Assembly: GCA_028875335.1 (NCBI GenBank)
Contig: JAPPEF010000377.1
Coordinates: forward strand, 1 to 13,603
Direction of reading: 5' to 3'
Length of the DNA: 13,603 nucleotides
Source: Gemmatimonadota bacterium
GTDB taxonomy: Bacteria > Latescibacterota > UBA2968 > UBA8231
The position numbers were made by a program, and so were the translations under genes. The notes under the pieces were generated by a model. The model saw only the letters and a list, made by a program, of their open reading frames with translations. It was not told where the DNA came from and did not search any database. Every line of letters begins with the position of its first letter. Position 1 is the first letter of the stretch. Of this stretch, positions 7,418 to 13,603 are shown in pieces.

Positions 7418-7516
7418 AGTGTATCCACTGTCCCGAATGGTCTGTTCCTTCCATTCCGACGACTCCGCCGCAGCAAAGGCGGGCACGGAAAGCAATCCAG
7501 AGAGGTTTCCATTACC

Positions 7517-8695
7517 ATGCCGCCCATTGCGAATAAATCCGCTGGCACATCGCAAAGAGATCAAACCGCGTCTCGGCTGAGCTCGACGAAATCCTTGTCG
7601 CTTGAGCCAAGAAACCCAAGCGATCCGGCCTTTAGATTTATCGACTTGTTCGCCGGTATTGGCGGGATGCGCCGAGGCTTTGAACCGTTGGGCGGAAAGT
7701 GCGTGTTCACCAGTGAGTGGAACAAGCATGCCCAACTCACCTACGAAGCTAACTACGACTGCGATCACGAGATTGCCGGGGACATTACGCAGATTCCAGC
7801 AGATGAAATTCCGCCACACGACCTGTTACTGGCGGGCTTTCCGTGCCAGCCATTTTCGATCGCGGGCGTGTCAAAGAAGAATGCGCTCAAGCAGCCGCAC
7901 GGGTTCCGTTGTGAAGCACAGGGAACCCTGTTTTTCGATGTGGCGCGGATCATTGAGGCGCATCGGCCTCGTGCTTTTTTTCTCGAAAACGTCAAAAACC
8001 TAGCCAATCACGACAAGGGCCGAACATTTCGCATAATCCACCGGACACTAACCGAGGAACTGGGCTATCAGGTTCACTCAAAAGTAGTGGATGCCCGTTC
8101 GTGGTTGCCACAACACCGCGAGCGGATTTTTATTGTCGGCTTCCGCGAGCCCAACTGGTTCACTTTTGACGATTTTGTTGTTCCCGATCCGCTCAAGGGG
8201 CCACGGCTCAAGGCGATCCTGCACCCTGAAGACGGCAGCGAACCGGCTGAAAGCCCATACACGCTAGGACCAAAAGCAAAGATTGCCGACAAGTACACGC
8301 TCTCCAACCACCTGTGGGACTATCTTCAGCGGTATGCTAAAAAGCACCGGGCCGCCGGCAACGGTTTCGGTTTTGGGCTTGTTGGCCCAGAGGATAGCTC
8401 GCGCACCCTCTCGGCCCGCTACTACAAAGATGGATCCGAAATTCTCGTAAAACGCGGACGGCAAAACCCTCGCCGCCTGACGCCTCGGGAATGTGCTAGG
8501 CTCATGGGTTTCGACAAACCGGGTGAAAGCCGATTTGTGATTCCGGTTTCCGATACGCAAGCCTATAAGCAATTCGGAAATGCGGTAGCCGTCCCATGCG
8601 TCGAGGCCCTAGCGCATCACATTGCGCATTGGCTAGGCATCGAAGAAGACGGCGACAGAGCGTTGCCCCCAATGCGGTTGCCTCTTTTTGGCTGA
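7517..8695 (+). CDS. DNA (cytosine-5) methyltransferase, Dcm/M.EcoRII-like, presumed CCWGG
   Basis: 392 residues from the ATG at 7517, preceded by AGAGG 11 bases upstream; the open frame also allows a GTG at 7370. All the key C5-methyltransferase motifs are present: motif [18 protein letters not shown], motif [13 protein letters not shown] with the catalytic cysteine C110, motif VI ENVKNL, motif [15 protein letters not shown], motif [16 protein letters not shown] and motif [12 protein letters not shown]. Wording outside the motifs ([40 protein letters not shown]) is that of Dcm and M.EcoRII, which methylate the inner cytosine of CCWGG. Compared with those it lacks the roughly 85-residue N-terminal region (motif I starts at residue 37 here) and a short insertion before motif IV. 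It methylates host DNA against the partner endonuclease encoded 53 bases downstream. No vsr gene is adjacent. Specificity is inferred by similarity. Confidence 0.93.
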   Translation: MPPIANKSAGTSQRDQTASRLSSTKSLSLEPRNPSDPAFRFIDLFAGIGGMRRGFEPLGGKCVFTSEWNKHAQLTYEANYDCDHEIAGDITQIPADEIPPHDLLLAGFPCQPFSIAGVSKKNALKQPHGFRCEAQGTLFFDVARIIEAHRPRAFFLENVKNLANHDKGRTFRIIHRTLTEELGYQVHSKVVDARSWLPQHRERIFIVGFREPNWFTFDDFVVPDPLKGPRLKAILHPEDGSEPAESPYTLGPKAKIADKYTLSNHLWDYLQRYAKKHRAAGNGFGFGLVGPEDSSRTLSARYYKDGSEILVKRGRQNPRRLTPRECARLMGFDKPGESRFVIPVSDTQAYKQFGNAVAVPCVEALAHHIAHWLGIEEDGDRALPPMRLPLFG

Positions 8696-8748
8696 CAGCT
8701 TTTATACGGGCGTTCAAGCAACGATGTGGTGGGATACGGCAAAATAAA

Positions 8749-10056
8749 ATGGCCCCGACGGATCTGAAAAATTGGCTCGACAAGCACTCTAATCCCAACT
8801 CCATCTGGTACGCAAAACGTCTGTCGGGAAACGACACGCTAGCCAACGGAACCCATCAAGCTGGCCCATACATTCCAAGGAATTTTCTATTTAGTGTTTT
8901 GCCGATGCTTGACAGTCCGCAAACCCTAAATCCAGACGTTCGGTTCGACCTCTATATTGATTCGCACGCTGATCACAGGCGTGTTCGGGCTATTTGGTAC
9001 AACAACAAATTCCACAATGGTACGCGCAATGAGACTCGCCTAACTAATTTCGGCGGTTCCCAATCGGCCCTGCTTGATCCAAGTAACACGGGCGCGTTGA
9101 GCATATTCGCGTTCTCCTTGGATGACCAAGGTACGGCGACTGAGTGCCACGTGTGGGTCTGCCGTTGCGAAACCGAAGAAGAGTTGGTTGAAGAGCGCAT
9201 TGGCCCAGTAGAACCCGGCAAGTGGACGATCTGGCCGCCACATTATTCGATGTATCCAAATCTCTTCGGGTCCACCACGCAAACGCAAGTAGATTGCTGG
9301 CTAGCTCCCAGAGAAATCCCTCCAGAGTGGCTAACGACGTTCCCGACTGGAATAGAGCTCATTGATAAGACGATCGAGTTGCGGCCAGACTTATCCCTCG
9401 GTCCTGACGACCGGTTGCTAAGCCGTCGAGACTGTGAGTTTGAGTTGTTCCGCAGTGTTGAGGAAGCAGTAGAGCTCCCGGCAATTAAGGACGGGTTCGA
9501 CAGCATGGATGAGTTCATAGCCCAAGCACAGACCATCCTCCAGCGCCGTAAGTCGCGTTCGGGACGGTCTCTCGAACTTCATGTACACAAAATTTTCACA
9601 GAGGAAGGGCTTCGCGAAAACCAAGATTTCGCGCACCAGCAAGAGGCTGAACCGGGCCGCCGTCCCGACTTTCTATTTCCTTCGGCGGACACCTACAAGG
9701 ACATGGCATTTCCGGAAGAACGGCTGCGAATGCTTGCGGTCAAAACCACTTGCAAAGACCGTTGGCGTCAGATTCTCAACGAAGCGGATCGCATAAAGCG
9801 CAAGCACCTTTTGACTCTACAAGAGGGAGTTTCGGAAGAACAGTTTCGAGAGATGAAAGACGCTGGAGTGCAACTCGTCATTCCGACTCCTCTGATCGCT
9901 AAATTTCCAACGTCAGTCCGGCCGCATCTCGAAACGTTAGACCGCTTTATCGCCGAAGTGCAGGGCCTCAACCTAGGCACTAGTAGCGCAGAGTGCGGTC
10001 TGCCGGGGACTGGGAGCGGAAGTAGGGATCGTCGAGGGGCCGCTCGTGGCGGATGA
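8749..10056 (+). CDS. EcoRII-like type II restriction endonuclease, presumed CCWGG, with aberrant C-terminus
   Basis: 435 residues from the ATG at 8749, where the product matches the EcoRII N-terminus (W-A-KRLSGNDT, HQAGPYIP); the longer frame from 8596 overlaps the methyltransferase. Both EcoRII domains are present: an N-terminal effector-DNA-binding domain (about 1-170; TRNETR, DPSNTGAL, VWVC) and a C-terminal PD-(D/E)xK nuclease domain (about 270-408; RRKSRSGRSLELH, RPDFLFPSA with D307, LAVKTTCKDRWRQIL with K332 and K336). Wild-type EcoRII is about 404 residues and ends soon after FIAEL-GL. Here homology stops at FIAEVQGLN (codons to 9972), and about 27 extra residues follow, encoded antisense to a heparinase-gene remnant, before a chance stop at 10054-10056. 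The nuclease core is intact, so activity is possible. Gene order is M then R in one direction, unlike the convergent plasmid EcoRII genes I recall. Confidence 0.92.
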   Translation: MAPTDLKNWLDKHSNPNSIWYAKRLSGNDTLANGTHQAGPYIPRNFLFSVLPMLDSPQTLNPDVRFDLYIDSHADHRRVRAIWYNNKFHNGTRNETRLTNFGGSQSALLDPSNTGALSIFAFSLDDQGTATECHVWVCRCETEEELVEERIGPVEPGKWTIWPPHYSMYPNLFGSTTQTQVDCWLAPREIPPEWLTTFPTGIELIDKTIELRPDLSLGPDDRLLSRRDCEFELFRSVEEAVELPAIKDGFDSMDEFIAQAQTILQRRKSRSGRSLELHVHKIFTEEGLRENQDFAHQQEAEPGRRPDFLFPSADTYKDMAFPEERLRMLAVKTTCKDRWRQILNEADRIKRKHLLTLQEGVSEEQFREMKDAGVQLVIPTPLIAKFPTSVRPHLETLDRFIAEVQGLNLGTSSAECGLPGTGSGSRDRRGAARGG

Positions 10057-10102
10057 CTCGAATCGGAACCTGTTTCGGCGAGCTGGACAGACGCACAGGC
10101 AT
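9980..10102 (-). pseudogene. Truncated 5' end of a second heparinase-like gene
   Basis: An ATG at 10102 overlaps the stop of the Eis-like GNAT gene as TGATG and opens a 40-codon frame ending in TAG at 9980-9982. Its product, with SSPKQ, VIRHERP, then LDDPYF and P-D-R, aligns with the start of the complete heparinase at 7267 (NSPKQ, VIRQERP, YDDLHF, P-D-R) over its whole length, with in-frame length differences. Nothing more of the gene remains; beyond about 9985 the sequence is the endonuclease gene. It is most simply the 5' stub of a heparinase gene cut off by the R-M cassette. Confidence 0.7.
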
Positions 10103-11193
10103 CAGAAGTGGTCGGGCTCCCAGAAGATGACCTCGCGGCGCGGAAACCACTCCTTAAGTTGGCGAACTTCCCCAGCCTCCAGCGAGATCCCACGAGCGCG
10201 AAGGATAGGGTCTATATCGCGGCCGGAGGACTCGCCGAACAAGAGCCGACACATCAGATCAACCGGCAGCCCGCGAACCGATCCTGCCGCTTCGGGCACG
10301 GCCTTGGCAACCAGCGCGCCGAGGTCGAAAGGGAGGGCCATCATCGAACTGTCGCCCGTGATCCCCAAATCGGCGTCAGCAGTAGCGACTAGGGCATCGA
10401 CAAAAGGGTGGCTGTGTGGAATCCCGCCTTCGATCTGCGTCACTCCAGCCGCCGCGCACTCGTCGAGCAGGTGCTGCACGAGGGCATCGAGAGCCGGGCC
10501 GCTCTCGTAAGCAACTTCATACACCTCAACGCCGTCGTCGTCGCTCTCCCAGTTGATGTACCCGCTGAGTCCCGCCGAATCACGGACGACGGCGGTGGGC
10601 AGGACCCCCCGCACGCGGGAGGGAGCGTAGTCCCAGTACGGACGCGGACGCAAAAGACTGCCGCTGCGGCCGGCATTGTAGCGTTGGTAAAGCGCTACCG
10701 TCTCCTCCAAGTCGCGGCTCTCGTCAAACGGCAGCACCTCAAGTGCGGACTGCCCCGGCTGCGGAGGGCGGTGCAGCTTGGCGTGAAATCCCATGAGCGG
10801 AACACAGCTCCAGCCGAGACGCCGGTAGAAGCGCGCCGGAATCATCGTGAACAGCAAACCCAGATCGTAGCCATCGTCGCGCATGTACTCAGCCGCATGC
10901 TCCATGAGCCGCGTAGCTATGCCGCGTTGCCGGTAGTCGGGATGTGTGGTGACGCCGCCGATGCCGCCCATGCGGACGGGCGTGGTGCCGAGGTGGACCC
11001 AGCGGTCCCAGATGCGCAGCGTCGATACAATGCGGCCTCCAACGACGATGACCGGCGTCTGCGACGGGCACCAAGTCGGATCGCCTTCCATGTAGCCTCG
11101 GTAGCGCTCGTGGCCCTCGGGGTTGTGCACGGCGCAGAGCAGGTCGATGAGTTCGTCGAGTTCCGACTCGCGGATGGGGCGAATGGTATCCAT
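10102..11193 (-). CDS. Eis-like GNAT family N-acetyltransferase
   Basis: A 363-residue protein. Residues 1-130 form a GNAT domain: the acetyl-CoA-binding motif A is GGVTTHPDYRQRGIATRLM, with RxxGxA at 88-93, and FYRRLGW follows near residue 125. The length, a second less obvious domain and a C-terminal part with little similarity to single-domain acetyltransferases fit the Eis-like group (tandem GNAT plus a sterol-carrier-like C-terminal domain). Members transfer acetyl groups to amines or lysines; the acceptor here is unknown. The start codon follows AGGGA five bases upstream. The gene starts 23 bases after the ceramidase-like gene ends, and its stop overlaps the ATG of the truncated heparinase, so the original order was ceramidase-like, acetyltransferase, heparinase. 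Its first eight codons recur as a ghost at 7273-7293. Confidence 0.82.
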   Translation of the reverse strand: MDTIRPIRESELDELIDLLCAVHNPEGHERYRGYMEGDPTWCPSQTPVIVVGGRIVSTLRIWDRWVHLGTTPVRMGGIGGVTTHPDYRQRGIATRLMEHAAEYMRDDGYDLGLLFTMIPARFYRRLGWSCVPLMGFHAKLHRPPQPGQSALEVLPFDESRDLEETVALYQRYNAGRSGSLLRPRPYWDYAPSRVRGVLPTAVVRDSAGLSGYINWESDDDGVEVYEVAYESGPALDALVQHLLDECAAAGVTQIEGGIPHSHPFVDALVATADADLGITGDSSMMALPFDLGALVAKAVPEAAGSVRGLPVDLMCRLLFGESSGRDIDPILRARGISLEAGEVRQLKEWFPRREVIFWEPDHF

Positions 11194-11216
11194 AGTATCC
11201 CTGACAAACTAATCAA

Positions 11217-11990
11217 TCAGTTCAGTCGCCGCAGCCGGATCATCCGCAACACCCAATAAGCTCCCAAGGCAGCGAACAAATGCTTGCATGTATGACCGCT
11301 GACCAAGCCTCCGGCCGCGTACAAGGCTTGGTCAAATACCTCGGCGGCCTTTGCAAGCAGATAACACAGACCGGCAATGTAGAGGTCAGACCCACGCGTG
11401 TACGGCGACGGCAGTAGGCGCACCATGAGGGGCACGAACAGAATCGGATAGGCTTGGGCGACGATGTAATAACGGAGATCGCCGGCTCCCGCCTGCTCAG
11501 TATAATGCCAGTACAACACGCTAAAAAGACCAAAGGCAATCAGCGGCAGTAAGGTGATAATGCCAGCGCGCCGGTCCAAGCGCTCGGTAATCGCAGTAGC
11601 GAGAAACGCCATAAAGGCAATGCTCATCGGCAGGCGATCCCACAAGAGCGTTCTGTTGCTGGGGGCTAGGTGGTAGTAGGTGGAGCCGAGGCCAACCAGC
11701 GCCACCGCGAGGAAGAGAATCTGATACGCCAGCGAATCGACCGGGCGCACAAACGCCTGCTGCTCGGGATCTGTGGCAAGGCGGAACACGACGCTGAATC
11801 CCCATAGCCCCACCAACAGAAAGGGCAGATTGGAGATCACGTTCAAGCAATGGGGGATGCCCAACACAGTGCGCTGATCGGCGAACTGGTGATAGGCGGG
11901 GTCTTGCGGAATGGGTGCCTGCAGGAAAATGACCGCCCAAAAGGTGATCGTCAGATAGGCGAGAATCCGGAGACGGTAATTGCGTTTCAT
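11217..11990 (-). CDS. Alkaline-ceramidase-like (CREST superfamily) membrane protein
   Basis: 257 residues from the ATG at 11990, chosen because AAGGTGA lies just before it and it clears the upstream gene by 7 bp; an ATG at 12038 would add 16 residues and overlap that gene. About seven hydrophobic segments are visible. Residues 28-60 (PQDPAYHQFADQR, NVISNLPFLLVG), GSTYYHLAP (102-110), WDRLPM with D118, and SGHTCKHLF with H233 and H237 match the metal-site pattern of alkaline ceramidases and the wider CREST superfamily: a serine-x-x-x-His pair, an aspartate, and HxxxH. Members hydrolyse amide bonds in ceramides or related lipids inside the membrane. Whether this bacterial homologue acts on ceramide is not known. 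It is the third gene of a tightly packed minus-strand chain. Confidence 0.82.
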   Translation of the reverse strand: MKRNYRLRILAYLTITFWAVIFLQAPIPQDPAYHQFADQRTVLGIPHCLNVISNLPFLLVGLWGFSVVFRLATDPEQQAFVRPVDSLAYQILFLAVALVGLGSTYYHLAPSNRTLLWDRLPMSIAFMAFLATAITERLDRRAGIITLLPLIAFGLFSVLYWHYTEQAGAGDLRYYIVAQAYPILFVPLMVRLLPSPYTRGSDLYIAGLCYLLAKAAEVFDQALYAAGGLVSGHTCKHLFAALGAYWVLRMIRLRRLN

Positions 11991-11997
11991 AATCACC

Positions 11998-12546
11998 TTA
12001 ACATCGGGCTGGTTCGTTTCTACTGCTTTCCCACTCATGCCTCAAGATAGCCATAATATAGGAACTCCAATATCCATCGTCGGCCTTTCGGCATTCTCTG
12101 AGATGTCCTTCCTTCACAAACCCGACCTTCTCGTAGCATCGTATGGCACTTGTGTTGAAGTCGAACACGGCTAGCTCAATGCGATGAAGACCAAGCTGAC
12201 AAAAGCCGATCTCAATGATCTTCTCCATCATAACCGTTCCTATGCCCTTCCCTCTGTAAGAAGGGTCGCCAACGAGCACCCGACACACACGGGCACCTCC
12301 GTTGCGACGATCAATCGCCGCTAGCTCAATGTGCCCAATTACCGTTCCGTCCTCACTATCCACGACCTTGTAGATCAGCTTACTTGGCAAGTAGCCCTGA
12401 GTACCCGTCAGATGTTCGCTTAGCCGTTCGCGAGTGAGCGGATACTCAAAGTCCGGCCCCGCCCATTGCAAAAGAAATTCACTGGATGGAATCCAAGCAA
12501 TCAACCTATCGAAGTCTGCTTCAGTGAATGGCTCTAGGACTACCAT
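11998..12546 (-). CDS. GNAT family N-acetyltransferase, RimJ/RimL-like
   Basis: A 182-residue single-domain acetyltransferase, full length for the family. Strand 4 and motif A read VCRVLVGDPSYRGKGIGTVMM, with the acetyl-CoA pyrophosphate-binding RxxGxG at residues 98-103. Motif B follows as LHRIELAVFDFNTSAIRCYEKVGF, a pattern typical of RimJ/RimL-type enzymes that acetylate protein N-termini, amino acids or small amines. The acceptor is unknown. The upstream ribosome-binding region is weak. The gene lies 25 bases after the NIPSNAP gene and 7 bases before the ceramidase-like gene, consistent with one transcript. Its base composition is more A+T-rich than the genes downstream of it. Confidence 0.88.
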   Translation of the reverse strand: MVVLEPFTEADFDRLIAWIPSSEFLLQWAGPDFEYPLTRERLSEHLTGTQGYLPSKLIYKVVDSEDGTVIGHIELAAIDRRNGGARVCRVLVGDPSYRGKGIGTVMMEKIIEIGFCQLGLHRIELAVFDFNTSAIRCYEKVGFVKEGHLRECRKADDGYWSSYIMAILRHEWESSRNEPARC

Positions 12547-12571
12547 TTTCTTTTCATGTCTTGAGATACGT

Positions 12572-12913
12572 TCACGCTTCCAAATGAGAAAGTTCCGTCA
12601 ATGCCATCGGCACCGTTGAAGTCATAAAAGACTCATCCGTCTCCGTGAAGAGCGGATCCAACACCTGTCGTCGATACTCTTGAGCCGCAATCGAATCGGC
12701 ATCCTCGGCGACCAAGCCCTGCACTTCCTTGTAATGGTCGAAGCTCCGGTAAACCCACACAGCGACGATCTGGAGCCCATCGTCTGTCTGAAAACGACCG
12801 ACGAGACGGGCTCCGTACCTCTTCTGAACGGGAAACAGTCTCGTTAAGAAGAAGTCGTTGAACGCTTCCGTCTTGCCGGGGACGACCTGATACCTTCGAA
12901 TCCTAAATATCAT
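12572..12913 (-). CDS. NIPSNAP family protein
   Basis: A 113-residue protein with the dimeric alpha/beta-barrel pattern of the NIPSNAP family: an opening strand FRIRRYQVVPGK, then a helix to LFPVQKRYGARLVGRFQT, the strand LQIVAVWVYRSFDHY, and a closing FMTSTVPM segment. Bacterial members are small, of unknown function, and often lie beside acetyltransferases or methyltransferases as occasional accessory genes. An AGGAGAGGA stretch lies about 10 bases before the ATG at 12913. It begins the minus-strand chain that leads into the acetyltransferase and ceramidase-like genes. An attC-like element lies upstream of it. Confidence 0.82.
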   Translation of the reverse strand: MIFRIRRYQVVPGKTEAFNDFFLTRLFPVQKRYGARLVGRFQTDDGLQIVAVWVYRSFDHYKEVQGLVAEDADSIAAQEYRRQVLDPLFTETDESFMTSTVPMALTELSHLEA

Positions 12914-12947
12914 CTCGACAAAGTCCTCTCCTCTTCATTGCTGTTGC

Positions 12948-13028
12948 TGATAACGCTTCTGTGTCCCCGAACTGCTCAGCGGTTGCACAAAGAGCGGACA
13001 CCCCAAAACCGGGGTTACGTTGTTAGAG
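12948..13028 (-). repeat. attC-like imperfect inverted repeat (candidate integron cassette recombination site)
   Basis: Read on the minus strand downstream of the helix-turn-helix gene, CTCTAAC (13028-13022) begins and GTTATCA (12954-12948) ends an 81-base element. Inside are partly complementary boxes (ACCCCG near the left, CGGGGA near the right), a GTGTCC/GGACAC pair and a less ordered middle. This is the R''-L''-spacer-L'-R' plan of integron attC sites, and the place, just after a short gene, is right. The core sites fit GTTRRRY and RYYYAAC only partly, so this is a tentative call. Confidence 0.35.
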
Positions 13029-13056
13029 GGTTGTGCCAGGGACGGAGTTGAGTCTC

Positions 13057-13070
13057 AGTGCTTAAGCACT
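13057..13070. repeat. Perfect 14-bp palindrome across the stop of the helix-turn-helix gene
   Basis: AGTGCTTAAGCACT is its own reverse complement and contains the TAA stop (13064-13062). It could be an operator-like site or part of a leader hairpin. No T-run follows, so it is not a standard terminator. Confidence 0.4.
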
Positions 13071-13352
13071 TAACGATTGCGCCACTGTCTCGGGATTTTC
13101 CGACGCAATCTTCAGCAGGGCCCGAGCAGGCCCTTCAGGTCGGCGGCGTCCCTGCTCCCAATTCTGCAAAGTAGAGACGCTCACACCAATCATCAGGGCG
13201 AATTCAGATTGCGATTTATTCAGTTTCTTGCGAATCATCCTGATATCGGCGGGATCCATCTGGATTCTGCGTCCTGGCTTCAGCTTGCCGCGCTTGATCG
13301 CCCCGGCTTGCTTGACGCTGGATACAAGTTGGTCAAAGTCGCGCTCATTCAT
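13062..13352 (-). CDS. NadS/HigA-like helix-turn-helix protein (antitoxin-type)
   Basis: 96 residues from the ATG at 13352, chosen over an ATG at 13376 because AAAGGAG lies eight bases before it and family members begin MN-x-x-F. The N-terminal DFDQLVSSVKQAGAIKRG segment and the GR-I-M stretch lead into an XRE-type helix-turn-helix at residues 37-70 (IRMIRKKL, SQSEFALMIGVS, TLQNWEQGRRRPEG). This is the layout of NadS and HigA-type antitoxins, which bind their own promoter and neutralise a RelE/HigB-like toxin usually encoded just upstream. No such toxin is seen: upstream is the end of an acetyltransferase gene, 48 bases away. It may be an orphan antitoxin, or paired with that gene. A candidate attC-like element lies downstream. 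Confidence 0.85.
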   Translation of the reverse strand: MNERDFDQLVSSVKQAGAIKRGKLKPGRRIQMDPADIRMIRKKLNKSQSEFALMIGVSVSTLQNWEQGRRRPEGPARALLKIASENPETVAQSLSA

Positions 13353-13400
13353 GCCAGATACTCCTTTACGAGTCAAGGTCTTGTACTAATTAGGCACCAG

Positions 13401-13603
13401 TCACAGATTCTTTACCATGATGTGCCTAGCGATCTCGAATCCTTCGCGCTCAAAGAAGGCGGTCGCATCTGCATTGAACGACCAGACATCTAACCCCAAT
13501 CGTCGAATACCAACATCCTTCGCCAGCACTGTAACCGCAGAAAACAGTGCTGTAGCAACTCCCTTTCTCTGATGCGAGCGGTTGACCGACACGTGGAGAA
13601 TGT
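13401..13603 (-). CDS. GNAT family N-acetyltransferase, C-terminal part (gene continues beyond window)
   Basis: The frame is open from the right edge of the window to the TGA at 13401-13403, about 66 residues. It contains HVSVNRSHQRKGVATALF, with the acetyl-CoA-binding Q/RxxGxA motif, and a C-terminal NADATAFFEREGFEIARH segment, both typical of GNAT acetyltransferases. The internal GTG at 13592 is not the start, as the reading frame continues through it. It is transcribed toward the helix-turn-helix gene, 48 bases away. GNAT enzymes are common both as integron cassette genes and as tRNA-acetylating toxins; only the missing N-terminus and the upstream context could tell which. Confidence 0.8.
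   Translation of the reverse strand, partial: ILHVSVNRSHQRKGVATALFSAVTVLAKDVGIRRLGLDVWSFNADATAFFEREGFEIARHIMVKNL

Larger units (their letters stand above)
7268..7516. other. Intergenic region at the left edge of the R-M cassette
   Basis: 249 bases between the divergent heparinase and methyltransferase genes. From left to right it holds the GNAT ghost and leader (to about 7314), then A+T-richer sequence that probably belongs to the R-M cassette, with two inverted repeats and a likely promoter listed separately. No coding region is supported here. A GTG-initiated extension of the methyltransferase from 7370 is open but starts one base after its only nearby Shine-Dalgarno-like stretch. Confidence 0.5.

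Noticed and set aside
7370..7516. GTG-initiated N-terminal extension of the methyltransferase
   Set aside because: The extra 49 residues do not resemble the Dcm N-terminal region and would place the start inside the inverted repeats; its Shine-Dalgarno-like GAGGAG is too close.
7268..7819. 184-residue N-terminal extension of the heparinase frame
   Set aside because: It runs antisense through the methyltransferase gene and its promoter, has no family similarity, and the ATG at 7267 matches the N-terminus of the heparinase stub near 10102.
8596..8748. Upstream extension of the endonuclease frame
   Set aside because: Overlaps the methyltransferase 3' end, and the ATG at 8749 fits the EcoRII N-terminus.
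9972..9984. Adjacent six-base palindromes CCTAGG and ACTAGT at the R-M right junction
   Set aside because: Short palindromes of this size are common; no matching sequence was found at the left junction, so no target-site claim is made.
1..13603. CRISPR arrays, tRNA or rRNA genes, insertion sequences, vsr or an integron integrase
   Set aside because: Looked for; no spaced direct repeats, no tRNA-like cloverleaf, no transposase, Vsr or tyrosine-recombinase motif seen.

Overview
This 13.6 kb window has the look of an environmental, probably uncultured bacterium. No gene points to one phylum. The mix of a DegT/isochorismatase-like/deacetylase operon, a heparinase II/III-like polysaccharide lyase, a DUF3738 protein and an alkaline-ceramidase-like membrane protein suggests a Latescibacterota-, Planctomycetota- or Acidobacteriota-like genome, which is a weak guess. 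Base composition is patchy. The operon at 1-2769 and the segment 4772-11990 outside the restriction-modification cassette are GC-rich with dense coding. The stretches 2770-4760, about 7315-9980 and 11998-13603 are visibly richer in A+T, which suggests separate acquisitions.

Layout on the + strand, left to right: (1) a tightly coupled three-gene operon with ATGA overlaps: a DegT/DnrJ/EryC1-type PLP enzyme (5' end outside the window), an isochorismatase-like hydrolase and a NodB-type polysaccharide deacetylase. (2) After a 167-bp gap with a perfect 9-bp inverted repeat, a two-gene unit: a thioredoxin-like/DUF3738 fusion and a SAM-dependent methyltransferase. (3) A complete type II restriction-modification (R-M) pair closely resembling EcoRII: a Dcm-like cytosine-5 methyltransferase followed by an EcoRII-like endonuclease, presumed specificity CCWGG.

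On the - strand, read right to left: the C-terminal part of a GNAT gene, a NadS/HigA-like helix-turn-helix protein, an attC-like imperfect hairpin, then a close-packed chain of NIPSNAP protein, RimJ/RimL-like GNAT, alkaline-ceramidase-like membrane protein, Eis-like GNAT and heparinase.

The most interesting structure is around the R-M pair. It interrupts a GNAT-heparinase operon and is flanked by two unequal copies of the same segment. Right of it lie an intact Eis-like GNAT gene and, overlapping its stop codon (TGATG), only the first roughly 40 codons of a heparinase-like gene. Left of it lies a full heparinase gene preceded, at the same TGATG junction, by a ghost of a GNAT gene reduced to codons 2-8. 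The two base differences in that ghost are both synonymous in the GNAT frame. The endonuclease gene seems to have lost its own stop codon at the junction and reads about 27 codons into the antisense strand of the heparinase remnant. This looks like insertion of an R-M unit with a long target duplication, or insertion between tandem paralogous operons followed by decay of one partner in each copy.
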